Assembly (NCBI RefSeq): GCF_039697315.1
Contig: NZ_CP155619.1
Coordinates: 4,898,001 to 4,962,000 of the forward strand
Length of the DNA: 64,000 nucleotides
DNA from: Pseudomonas abietaniphila
Lineage (GTDB): Bacteria; Pseudomonadota; Gammaproteobacteria; Pseudomonadales; Pseudomonadaceae
Direction of reading: 5' to 3'
Below, in pieces: positions 1 through 8,900 of the stretch. Made by a program: the position numbers and the translations under genes. The notes under the pieces were generated by a model, which did no database searches, was not told where the DNA came from, and saw only the letters and a program-made list of their open reading frames with translations. Position 1 is the first letter of the stretch. The number at the start of each line of letters is the position of its first letter.

Positions 1-3000
1 GGTACGGCTTGATGACATTCTCGAAGATCATCCGGCTGGACAGCACGATGGAGCCCGAATAATCGGGTTGTCCTGGCTCCCTAGTCTCGTCGTCGGGGAT
101 CAGGTAACGGAACGTCGCGGCGTTTTCAGGGGTGGGCAACGTACCGTCATAGAAGTCATTGCGTGTGCGCACGAACAGGATGACACCGCCCTCGCCATAA
201 CTGCTTGAATTGATGTTCTTGCCACTGGGCGCCGCCTGCGTGCGGATGTGAAAGTTGCGCGGTGTCAGCATATCGTCACCGATATAATCCAGTACACCGA
301 TCAGATAGCGCCTGTCCGAGGCAGGCTGACTCTTGAACAGGTTTTTGAAAAACAGGCCCAGCTGCTCTTGCGGATACTCCAAGGTCACCAGATTACTGGT
401 GAAGCTATAACCCTCGCCCAGATCGATCACCACATGGCCTGCCTGATCCACTTCGCCCATCACGGCGGCAAGGTCGACTTCCATTTGCACCTTGAACTGC
501 TGTTGCACGCTGATGTTGAAACTGGACTTCAGGTACGCCGGACTGGCGTCGGGGTAGGACTGATAGGCCACGGAACCCGACACGATATCCAGCGTGACGA
601 CGACCCTGGAGTCCAGCAGGTCGGCGGTTTCAAAGGAGATCTGAGGTGCACTGAGCACCAGCCCGGAGAGTTCGAGCATTTCTCGTTTGGCGCCGCTGGG
701 GTCTAGCGAGACGGTGCCGAAAATCGGCGGCAGGAAGCTGTCGGTATTGAACTTGGTGACGTACTGATGTTCGAGCAGCCGGTTTATTTTGGCCCGACTG
801 TAGGTAATGAGTGCGTTCCAGCCATACGTGACGGTTTTACCCTGCATCCAGCTGAGCAATGCATCGCGCGAATTCACCCCCTTGCCTGCGGTGTGCACTT
901 TGGCTGGAGCGGCATGGCGCGCAGAACGGGCCTGGAGGATAGGGCGTGGGGGCGCATAACGAGGTGCGTGGCGGTCGAACCGCTCCAGCGGTAGTGGCAG
1001 CGCAATAAACCCAAACGGATCGCGGCTTGAAGGCCCTTTCCTCGCCATCACGATGGCCACACCGTCCTTCAGCGCAGTCGGTGCAGGCTCTGTGAAGATG
1101 CCTGTCTGATCCACCTCGCCATCGCCCCCCAATACAAACCACTCCAGTTCATCCTCGATGGGGTAAGTCTCTCCATAATCTGATTCCATCAGCGCAAGCT
1201 GGATGCCCTGTTCAGGGGCTTGCTCGATGATTTCCATGCTATAGGTCAGGTTCTGCCAGCACACCAGGATGAAGGCACGTGCCTTGGCGCCTGTCGCTGT
1301 ATCGGTGAACTCCGCGGTGTCCACGGTGATCTGGTATTTCGGGCTCGTACCCGGGTTATAGAGATAGACCCCGGCTTTATCGGGGGCAGGCGTCAGGGTC
1401 GCCCCGTGATCGACGTTGCTGGTCAAGGTGAAGGTGATCTCGCTTTCACCCAGGCTCTCAACAAGAATCACCGCTTCCTTGGTTGTTGCACAGGTCTGGA
1501 AAAGCGGGCTGACACTCAACGATGAGGCGACGACGGTCACCAGCGTCGATGAGCTGCTCCCGCCGTTCATGTCCCGGGCGGTCACGATGACCCGAACGAA
1601 CGATCCATCGAGCTCTTTCGCTGCAGGTGCCGTGTATAAGCCGCTGGCGCTGATCGTGCCGACGCCTGAAGTGGCGCCGTCGATCCCTTTGACGCTCCAC
1701 TCCAGAGTCTGGGTACGTCGTGTCTCAATTGTGCTGGTCGTAAACTGCTCGGTTTTGCCTGCGAGCACCCTGGGTTCCAAAGGTAATATTTGAAACGAAG
1801 TCAAGCGGGTGTCCAGTTGGCCGAACAAGGCCAGGTCACCCGGCAGGTCCACATCGCTGATGCGCAGATTGTTGTTATCCGGAAACAGCAGGTTGTTCAC
1901 CATGAAGGTCTTGATGTCAGGCGCTTTGAGCGCGTTGAACTTGCCGGACAGTGCGGTGCGGACGCGAGACTCGACCTCCTGATGAACGGCCCTCGCTTGC
2001 TGGCCGTTGACTGGAAGTACCGCCTCGTGTCCGTGTTCTTCAACGGTGAGGTGCGAAGTGCTGTCTCTTTCGAAACTCACGACATGAGTGACCGGGTCAA
2101 TGCTCGGCCTGAAGTTGAGTTCAAAATCGTGTACGACTTGCAACTTGCCGTACACCTCATCATCTTTGTCAGGAAAATCCCACTTCTTTTTGGAGTGAAA
2201 CGGGCATGCCGTTTCTTGCGCCCACTTGATGGTGATTTTATTATCTTTCGCGGCCACCAAATACCCTGAATCAAACCCGTAATTAAAAGGAAACTCCATG
2301 CTCTGTATATGGAAAAAGGCATCCCTTCCACCGCCGTGATCATATTCAAGCATGTATTCGCCCAGCGTAAACTTTCCACCACTGGCTTTCAGCGCGCTTT
2401 CATCATCGACGTACTTCATGGCGAGCCCGTTCCCCATGTCGAGGATCACTTGGTTCATCAATACCCGGTTGAAAATGACCTCGCTGGAAAAAATGGCCGC
2501 AGCGGAATACAAAGGGACGCCGGCACTGTCGACGTCATCCGGGATAAAGTAGGGCATACCGGAATCTTCGCCGGGCAGTCCAGCGCCGGGACCTTCACGA
2601 CTTTCGAGGGTCACCAGCATGATCACGGCGCCAGAACCGCCGCCATTCGGGTCGCGCTGAGTCACTAGCTTGAAGCTTTTAGGGGTCATGACATCATTAC
2701 TGAATGCCTCCATATGCCCCAGGGAATAACGCCGAAACTTCTCGTCTTGCTCGGTAAACCAGTCCTCGAAAAATTTGCCTATCAGCAGCTGATCTGCTTC
2801 GGAGTCGGTAAAGTCGCCCTTGAAGTTGTAGCCGTCCGCAATGTTGAAGTAAACATCGCCTTCTTTTCCGACCCCGCCGGTATTCGATTTGAGCGTGATG
2901 TCCATGAGCAGCTTGGGACCTGTCAATAGCGCTGCTGGATTGGCGTCGATGATTTTGGTGGTGTACGTGAAGTCAATGGCGTCAGAGGTCGCCGTATCGA

Positions 3001-3301
3001 CGATTTTGGCGCCCATCAATTGATAGGTCAGCCGTGCCTCTGCTTTTTCCAGATTGGCATTTTCAAACGACAGGCGTGGGGGGCTCAGCACGATACCGCT
3101 GAGCGTTTTGAGCATTCCGCCCAACTCTATGACACCGCCGAATGGAGGCAATGCGTCGTTAAGCATGTAGCGTTTTATATATTGTTGCGTGAGCAGTGCA
3201 TTGACCTTGTTGCGATTGTAACTGACGATGGCGTCCCAGCCCGATGTACAACGTCTGGACTTCATCGTATTAAGAATATTCTGCCGAGAGTTGTTACCCA
3301 T
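1..3301 (-). CDS. Giant protein with a duplicated ~806-residue module and Ig-like segments (C-terminus outside window)
   Basis: I do not recognise this gene. The minus-strand frame is open from an ATG at 3301 to the window edge, giving at least 1100 codons. The segment from about residue 22 (WDAIVSYNRNKV) returns near residue 828 as WNALITYSRAKI. Both copies continue in parallel through LSGIVLSPPRLSFE / LSGLVLSAPQISFE, DVMTPKSFKLVTQ / DMLTPRNFHIRTQ and YFIPDD / YLIPDD, so the protein is two tandem copies of one large module. Between them lie bacterial Ig-like stretches (W-S-V, then ISASGLYTAP). No signal peptide or membrane segment is visible at the N-terminus. It starts 47 bp after the stop of another modular protein gene on the same strand, so the two are probably co-transcribed. 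A surface, secreted or structural role is only inference from the beta-rich modules and the RHS toxin genes nearby. Confidence 0.75.
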   Translation of the reverse strand, partial: MGNNSRQNILNTMKSRRCTSGWDAIVSYNRNKVNALLTQQYIKRYMLNDALPPFGGVIELGGMLKTLSGIVLSPPRLSFENANLEKAEARLTYQLMGAKIVDTATSDAIDFTYTTKIIDANPAALLTGPKLLMDITLKSNTGGVGKEGDVYFNIADGYNFKGDFTDSEADQLLIGKFFEDWFTEQDEKFRRYSLGHMEAFSNDVMTPKSFKLVTQRDPNGGGSGAVIMLVTLESREGPGAGLPGEDSGMPYFIPDDVDSAGVPLYSAAAIFSSEVIFNRVLMNQVILDMGNGLAMKYVDDESALKASGGKFTLGEYMLEYDHGGGRDAFFHIQSMEFPFNYGFDSGYLVAAKDNKITIKWAQETACPFHSKKKWDFPDKDDEVYGKLQVVHDFELNFRPSIDPVTHVVSFERDSTSHLTVEEHGHEAVLPVNGQQARAVHQEVESRVRTALSGKFNALKAPDIKTFMVNNLLFPDNNNLRISDVDLPGDLALFGQLDTRLTSFQILPLEPRVLAGKTEQFTTSTIETRRTQTLEWSVKGIDGATSGVGTISASGLYTAPAAKELDGSFVRVIVTARDMNGGSSSSTLVTVVASSLSVSPLFQTCATTKEAVILVESLGESEITFTLTSNVDHGATLTPAPDKAGVYLYNPGTSPKYQITVDTAEFTDTATGAKARAFILVCWQNLTYSMEIIEQAPEQGIQLALMESDYGETYPIEDELEWFVLGGDGEVDQTGIFTEPAPTALKDGVAIVMARKGPSSRDPFGFIALPLPLERFDRHAPRYAPPRPILQARSARHAAPAKVHTAGKGVNSRDALLSWMQGKTVTYGWNALITYSRAKINRLLEHQYVTKFNTDSFLPPIFGTVSLDPSGAKREMLELSGLVLSAPQISFETADLLDSRVVVTLDIVSGSVAYQSYPDASPAYLKSSFNISVQQQFKVQMEVDLAAVMGEVDQAGHVVIDLGEGYSFTSNLVTLEYPQEQLGLFFKNLFKSQPASDRRYLIGVLDYIGDDMLTPRNFHIRTQAAPSGKNINSSSYGEGGVILFVRTRNDFYDGTLPTPENAATFRYLIPDDETREPGQPDYSGSIVLSSRMIFENVIKPY

Positions 3302-3348
3302 TTCACACCTCTTCCGTCGTGCATTCTTTAGTTTCAGGGAGGGTTGAG

Positions 3349-5136
3349 CTAATCAATCAGTTTCAGTGCCAGTGTTCGGAACGGTTGGGGTGAGGCACTG
3401 TTGTCGAAACGTACAGAGACATACACATCAAATTGTTCATCTTTTTTTAATTGTTGGAGAAGGGTCGTCGGCAACACACCATGGTTAACCCCGTTAACGA
3501 CATCACTGTCCGACACGGCATAATCTTTGAGGATGTCGTAGTCCACCGGTGAGACGCCGTCCGAGCCCAATCCGGAGAACTCCAGGCCCAACTGTTGGCC
3601 GGCAGCAATGTAAACCCAGGGCTCCAGTGTGAAATGAGCGCCGCCGGCAGCGATGGCCGTGTTCAGGCTGAGCTCACCGGTTGTGCCTATCGCTTCGGTA
3701 CAGTGCAGATTGGCAAAGCTGTCGCGTGGTATCTGAGGAATGGAAAGCCGGTGCTTGTCAGAGACGACCTCCAGCTTCGCGATTTTTGTGCGCGTTACCG
3801 TGTAATACACATCAAATGTGGTCCCCAGATTGGCCGGAATCGCGGTGGTGGGGATCCTGAAATCCAGCCCGCCGTCCACCAGGGGGGTCGACGTTACAAA
3901 CTTGCCGGTCTTGCCAATGCCGTCCCAGGTGACTGTTATCAGATCGCCCGGCACCAAACCCGCGTTGGCAGGGACGCGGACGGTGGCACCTTTTTTGGTA
4001 ACGTCAACGTTTAGCGGTTCGAGTGTTGACGTTCCCGCCACAGGAGTGGCCTCCAGCACGGACGGTGCGGTCAGTTTCAGCGGTGTGACGATGGACAACT
4101 TCCGCGTTGCGGAGGAAGCGCTGCTGCCGATTCGTGCGTATTGCCAAGTGAGCGTCACGTCGCTGCCAATGCTGGCGTCGAGCACGTTCTTCTCGATCAG
4201 GAACTCGATTCTCCTGCTGTCGATGTTCGACTGGTCGATACGTACGTGCTGGATTCTGCTATTGGTCGCTCGGGCGGCGCTCCAGTAAACCAGGACATCG
4301 TCACCGACCTGTATGTCCGGGTACGGATCCACCTCAATCACGGCCCCGTTGGGAAACCCCGCCGGGTCCAAGGTATCTCCGGTCAGGTCTCGGATACGCG
4401 GTAGCGGCATCCGGGTATCTGGCGGCACGGAGAGCTTCAGTTGCAGGCGGGAAGAGTCGGTGCTGCCGCTCGTGGAATAGGTGACGGCGTAACTGATTTC
4501 GACGCGGCCATCCGCTGCGCCGCTGAAGTAGTTATCGCTGACTGACCAACTCAGAGGAAAGCCGACGTCTGTGTCGCCCAGGGTTTTGGTGTTGAGGTAG
4601 GGGGACAGAGGATTGCCGCCTGTCTCATAGGCCTGCCAGGTCAACTTGACGGTATCGCCTTTGGCCATGGCATGGTAAGGCGCGACAGCGACTTGAACCG
4701 GCCCCTGTGCTATAGGCTCCAGAAAACCGTTATGAGCCTCTTTGACCTGTGGTACTGGCAAGTGCGCAGCCGGTGCCGGGCGTTGTCCTACGAACAGTAT
4801 CAGGCGTTTGGACTCCTCCGTAACGCCTTGATCGTCGACGGTGTAAGAGTAAAAAGCCTGACCGTCGCGCAGACCGACCACGACCGCATTGGGAATCTCG
4901 ATCTCAAGGCCCTCTACTGGAAGTTGGTCTTTGTCGACCCTTATCGGGTTCGATCTGAAGTCCAGACCATCGGATGCCGATGTCCTCCCGATCCAGGAAA
5001 ACGTCACGAGGTCACCGTCCATTTCATCATCGTTGCCGTAGCGGATATAGGCCAACAGGTTTTTAGTGCCGAGTTCAATCAGGTCGACAGTGTCATCTAC
5101 CAGCGTCGGTATTTTAGGGGCAGGCTTATCGGCCAT
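3349..5136 (-). CDS. Protein of about five tandem Ig-like beta modules, function unknown
   Basis: The protein is 595 aa. The start chosen is the ATG at 5136, which follows an AAGG ribosome site at good spacing and begins MADKPAPKIP; an upstream extension is possible but lacks such a site. The chain divides into about five units of 100-120 residues. Each has a G-D-x-V/I-x-V/L-x-W strand (for example GDTVKLTWQ, GDLITVTWD, SDVTLTWQY) and ends in a strand such as RLILFVG, LQLKLS or RKLSIV. This is the look of consecutive beta-sandwich domains. There is no signal peptide, transmembrane segment or catalytic motif. The downstream gene on the same strand, 47 bp away, also has Ig-like segments, so the pair probably forms one operon and may act together. 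No function is assigned. Confidence 0.75.
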   Translation of the reverse strand: MADKPAPKIPTLVDDTVDLIELGTKNLLAYIRYGNDDEMDGDLVTFSWIGRTSASDGLDFRSNPIRVDKDQLPVEGLEIEIPNAVVVGLRDGQAFYSYTVDDQGVTEESKRLILFVGQRPAPAAHLPVPQVKEAHNGFLEPIAQGPVQVAVAPYHAMAKGDTVKLTWQAYETGGNPLSPYLNTKTLGDTDVGFPLSWSVSDNYFSGAADGRVEISYAVTYSTSGSTDSSRLQLKLSVPPDTRMPLPRIRDLTGDTLDPAGFPNGAVIEVDPYPDIQVGDDVLVYWSAARATNSRIQHVRIDQSNIDSRRIEFLIEKNVLDASIGSDVTLTWQYARIGSSASSATRKLSIVTPLKLTAPSVLEATPVAGTSTLEPLNVDVTKKGATVRVPANAGLVPGDLITVTWDGIGKTGKFVTSTPLVDGGLDFRIPTTAIPANLGTTFDVYYTVTRTKIAKLEVVSDKHRLSIPQIPRDSFANLHCTEAIGTTGELSLNTAIAAGGAHFTLEPWVYIAAGQQLGLEFSGLGSDGVSPVDYDILKDYAVSDSDVVNGVNHGVLPTTLLQQLKKDEQFDVYVSVRFDNSASPQPFRTLALKLID

Positions 5137-5319
5137 GTTGATTACCTTAACGTGTGCGGTGAAATACCCATGCACTTCTTCTACTCGCCCGATACCGCGC
5201 TGTAACCTAGTAGAACTGATAGGTGGCGCTGGCACCGTCCAGTGCTAGCGTTAGTGATGACAATTACTGCACGACCACCGGCAGTTTCTTATCATGTGCT
5301 CAATGACAAGGATGGCATT

Positions 5320-5811
5320 ATGAAAAGCATCAGACTCATGCTCTGTTCATCTTTTTTGATGGCGGCGTGTTTTTCGCAAGTGGCGATCAGTGCGGCCCTG
5401 GAAGACCCTGTCTATCAAGGTCGGCTGGAAATTTATGGGGGCAAGAAGGGGGATGAGCTTTCTTGTACGCTTGCGTTTGAAAATGGGAGCTTTAACTTCA
5501 AGAATATCGATGAGTGCGAGAATGATACTGCCTCTAAGTTTAAACTTGATGAAGTACCCTCTGCAGCCTTCATTACCTTTTACGATGCGCCTGATTGCGC
5601 CTCTCATGACAACTTCATTATTAAAATGAAGACCGTGAAACATCCAACCACAACGGTGGAGGCCGTTGATCTGACGACAGCAGCCAAGAAACGTCCGAAT
5701 GAAGTGGTGGTGCCCGGCATCATCATGATCAGCACGGAAAACGATCAAGGTCAGATTAAAGACAAATTGTCCTGCGTCAAAATAGAGCGTTCTTCCGGGC
5801 CTGGCAGTTAA
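5320..5811 (+). CDS. Small secreted protein with four cysteines, function unknown
   Basis: The protein is 163 aa. The start is the ATG at 5320 (MKSIRLMLCSSF), preceded by AAGGA. It has a clear Sec signal peptide: positive start, hydrophobic stretch LMLCSSFLMAACF, and likely cleavage after about residue 25 near AISA-A. The mature part has four cysteines (in ELSCT, IDECE, PDCAS, LSCVK), enough for two disulfides, as expected for a periplasmic or exported protein. The family is not recognised. It lies between a divergent pair of modular-protein genes and the full-length RHS gene that starts 107 bp downstream on the same strand. Co-expression with the RHS gene is possible, but there is no sign that it is an immunity or adaptor protein. 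Confidence 0.75.
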   Translation: MKSIRLMLCSSFLMAACFSQVAISAALEDPVYQGRLEIYGGKKGDELSCTLAFENGSFNFKNIDECENDTASKFKLDEVPSAAFITFYDAPDCASHDNFIIKMKTVKHPTTTVEAVDLTTAAKKRPNEVVVPGIIMISTENDQGQIKDKLSCVKIERSSGPGS

Positions 5812-5918
5812 ACCCGGACTTTCCTGTCTTTCGGTTGCCGAGCCTGTCGTCATGCAGTCTCGCGCTCAAGGTTGCATCGACTATCGCTGACCCGAAACAG
5901 CAATGGAGATCCACGCGC

Positions 5919-8900
5919 ATGGCCACGTCCTCAGTTCACTCCAACGCCTTCAACTTTCTCAGTTTCGTCGAAGCCGGTGTCGACTCTCGCACCGGTCAGT
6001 ACACCTGTTCCATCAGCCTGCCGGAACTCAAATGCAACGCCCTGTGCGGCCCCGCGTTGCCACTGCGCCTGAGCTTCAATCCGCTGGCCACCCAGCTTGC
6101 CAGCAAAGACCGCAACAGCGGGTTCGGCTGCGGCTGGAGCCTGGCGCTGTCGCAGTACAACCCGACCACCCAGATGCTTTCCCTGAGCACCGGCGAATCC
6201 TTCAAGGTCACCGGCAGCGGCGTGCAGCCGGCGATCCGCGAACAGAAGATTGAAAGCTTTCACTTCTATGAAGAACAGGGCAGCACCGGCCCGCTCTACT
6301 GGGTGGTGCACAAGTCCGGCCTGGTGGAACACCTGAGTCCTGGTGGCCCCGACGGCATTGCCTTGCCCAGCGCCATCTATTCGGCACAGGGCCACAAGAT
6401 CGAGTTGTTCTACGAAGTCTTCAAGGGGGTGCGCACCCTCTCCGAAATCCAGGACAGCAGCGGCACCGTGCTGCGCATCGTGCGCACCGATGCGGCCATC
6501 ACGCTGCACCTGCACCCGGACGTCCCCGAGCTGGACGCCCGTTACGTCATGGCGCTGGCCGACAGCGATGAGCGGGTCTCCGACCTCGTCCTGCCCACCG
6601 ATGAAAAAGCGCGCTGGCACTTCGAATACGGGTATTTCAACGACTTCCTGTGCGTCACCCAGGTGCTGACGCCGCTGGGCGGCACGGAAACCATCGACCA
6701 TGCCGTGCCGGGCCATGAGTTTCCGGGCAATGCCCGCCGCGCATTGCCGCGGGTCCGGGAACACATCAACAACCCCGGTTCCGGTCAACCGCCGATCACC
6801 ACCCGTTACGAATACTCCGACACCAACTTCCTCGGTTTTGGTGCCCAGGGCCTGATCTGGAGCGATGACGGTCAGGATAATCTGTACAAGCTCAACACCC
6901 CTTACCAGTACACCACCACCGAAATCCTGTACGACAACGCCCAGAAGCGCGATGTGCGGCGCATTCATCGCGTCTTCAACCGCTTTCACCTGCTCGTCAG
7001 CGAAGAAACCACCCAGAACGACAACGTCCTGCTGCTGGAAAACAGCTACTACGCCGACCAGAACCCCAACCTGAGTTTCGACCAGCAGCCGGCCCAGTGC
7101 CAACTGGCCACCGAGGTGCGCAAGACCTGGTACCTGCGCAGCAGCTCCGCCAATAAGCGGGTGGAAAGCACCCTGACCGAGTTCGACGCGTACGGCAATC
7201 TGCTGGTGCAGACCCTGCCCACCGGCATCCGCGAAGTCAGCAGCTATTATCCCAAGGAAGGCGCCGACGGCTGCCCGCCCGACCCTGACGATTTCGTGCG
7301 CACCTTGAAGGAAAAACGGGTAGAACCCGCGCAGTCGCGGCACGACCTGAGCGTGTCCGGAGCACGCCGCCGCTGCGCAGTGAAAGCCCTCAAGAACGAC
7401 TTTGCAGCGTTCGTGCAGAGCCCGCGAAAGCTGGGCGAGGCCGCACCGACGCTGCGCAGCGTCTACCGCTACAGCGTCAAACCGACCCTGGGCAGCACGC
7501 TGAGCGAATGGCTGGCACTGGACAGCGAAACGCTGCTGCAGGTGGACAGTAACGGCGATATCGAACTGCAACGCACCGAAACGCAGTACATCGACGACGT
7601 GAACGAGCCGTTTTTGTTCGGGCGTAAACGCGTCGAAAACGTGACCCTCAACGGTTTTACCCAAACCAGTACCTTTGAGTACAGCAAACCGCTCAACGAC
7701 ACTAAAACCAAACGGTTTGAGGGCGAATACGTTCAACGGATCGTTGAAACCCGCAGCACCAACCTCGACGCTGCCAAGAAAGAAATTACCTCGGAATATT
7801 CGTTGCTCAATGGCGAGCCCCTGCTTACCCGCGACGACAACGATGTAGCGATTCGCTACAGGTACGACGTGCTCGGGCGCGTGGTCGAGGAGAAGGTCGC
7901 GCCGGATACAGCCTACGAGGCCAGACGCCTTTACAGTTACGTGCTGAGTGGCGCGCCCGGGAACCAGGTCATGCAGGAGTCAATAAACGTCAAAGACGTC
8001 AAGACCCGCACCTGGCTGGATGGACTCCATCGTACGGTCAGGGAGGAGCGTCAGGATGTCGACGCGGTCGAGCCGGGGAGCGAACCAGCGTGGCGCCTGA
8101 CGTACAGTGCCGAGCACGATCTGCTGGGCAATCTGGCAGCCGAAACCGAGTATGACTGGATCAATGGCGACACTCCTTATGTCAGCACATTCGATTACGA
8201 TGACTGGGGAGAACAACGCTGTGTGACAGGCCCCGACGGGATTCAACAGCATCAGGTCAATGACCCCATTGCGTTGACGCGTACCGAGTGGCGCGAGTCT
8301 GCGCAGAAGGTCAAATCGGACACGACCCAGACCACGCAGAATTTATTCGAAAAACCCTTGAGGGTGTTGCGCACAGACGAAGCGGGGCACGCGTACCTGC
8401 ATGAGTACTTCTATGACGGTCTGGGGCGCAGTGTTGAGGAGTACGACGCCCTCGATCGTCGCACGCTTTACAGTTATGACGCCTTCGACCGCATGGTCGA
8501 AACCGAGCTGGCCGATGGTGCCTGGGTCAAGCGTGACTATGCCCTGCACAGCAGGGAAGACCTGCCCGTACTGATCAGTGTCAATGACATTGTGCTGGGT
8601 GAGCAGGCCTTTGACGGTCTGGGGCGCAGAGTCATGGCCAGGACCGGTGGTCGTGAGCAGACGTTCAGCTACCTGCCTGGGCAGAATCAGCCAGAGAGCG
8701 TGCAGCGTCCCAGCGGCAAGGTCATCAAATACCAGTACACGCCACAGTTGGGCGACGAGCCCAACCAGCGGGTCATGGCAGCCTCCACCGCTGACTACAC
8801 GTACGATGTGCAAAATGCGCGCTTGCTCGAGTGTATCGAACAGCCCAGCCCCGGCAGGCAAGGCCAGCAGGCCGTGAAGATGGAGCGCAAGTACTTCAGT

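Noticed and set aside
5931..7736. Long minus-strand frame (601 codons) inside the full-length RHS gene
   Set aside because: It lies wholly inside a clear RHS coding region on the other strand; the composition reflects GC-rich third positions and no family is recognisable. The same holds for the minus frame at 8343-9710.
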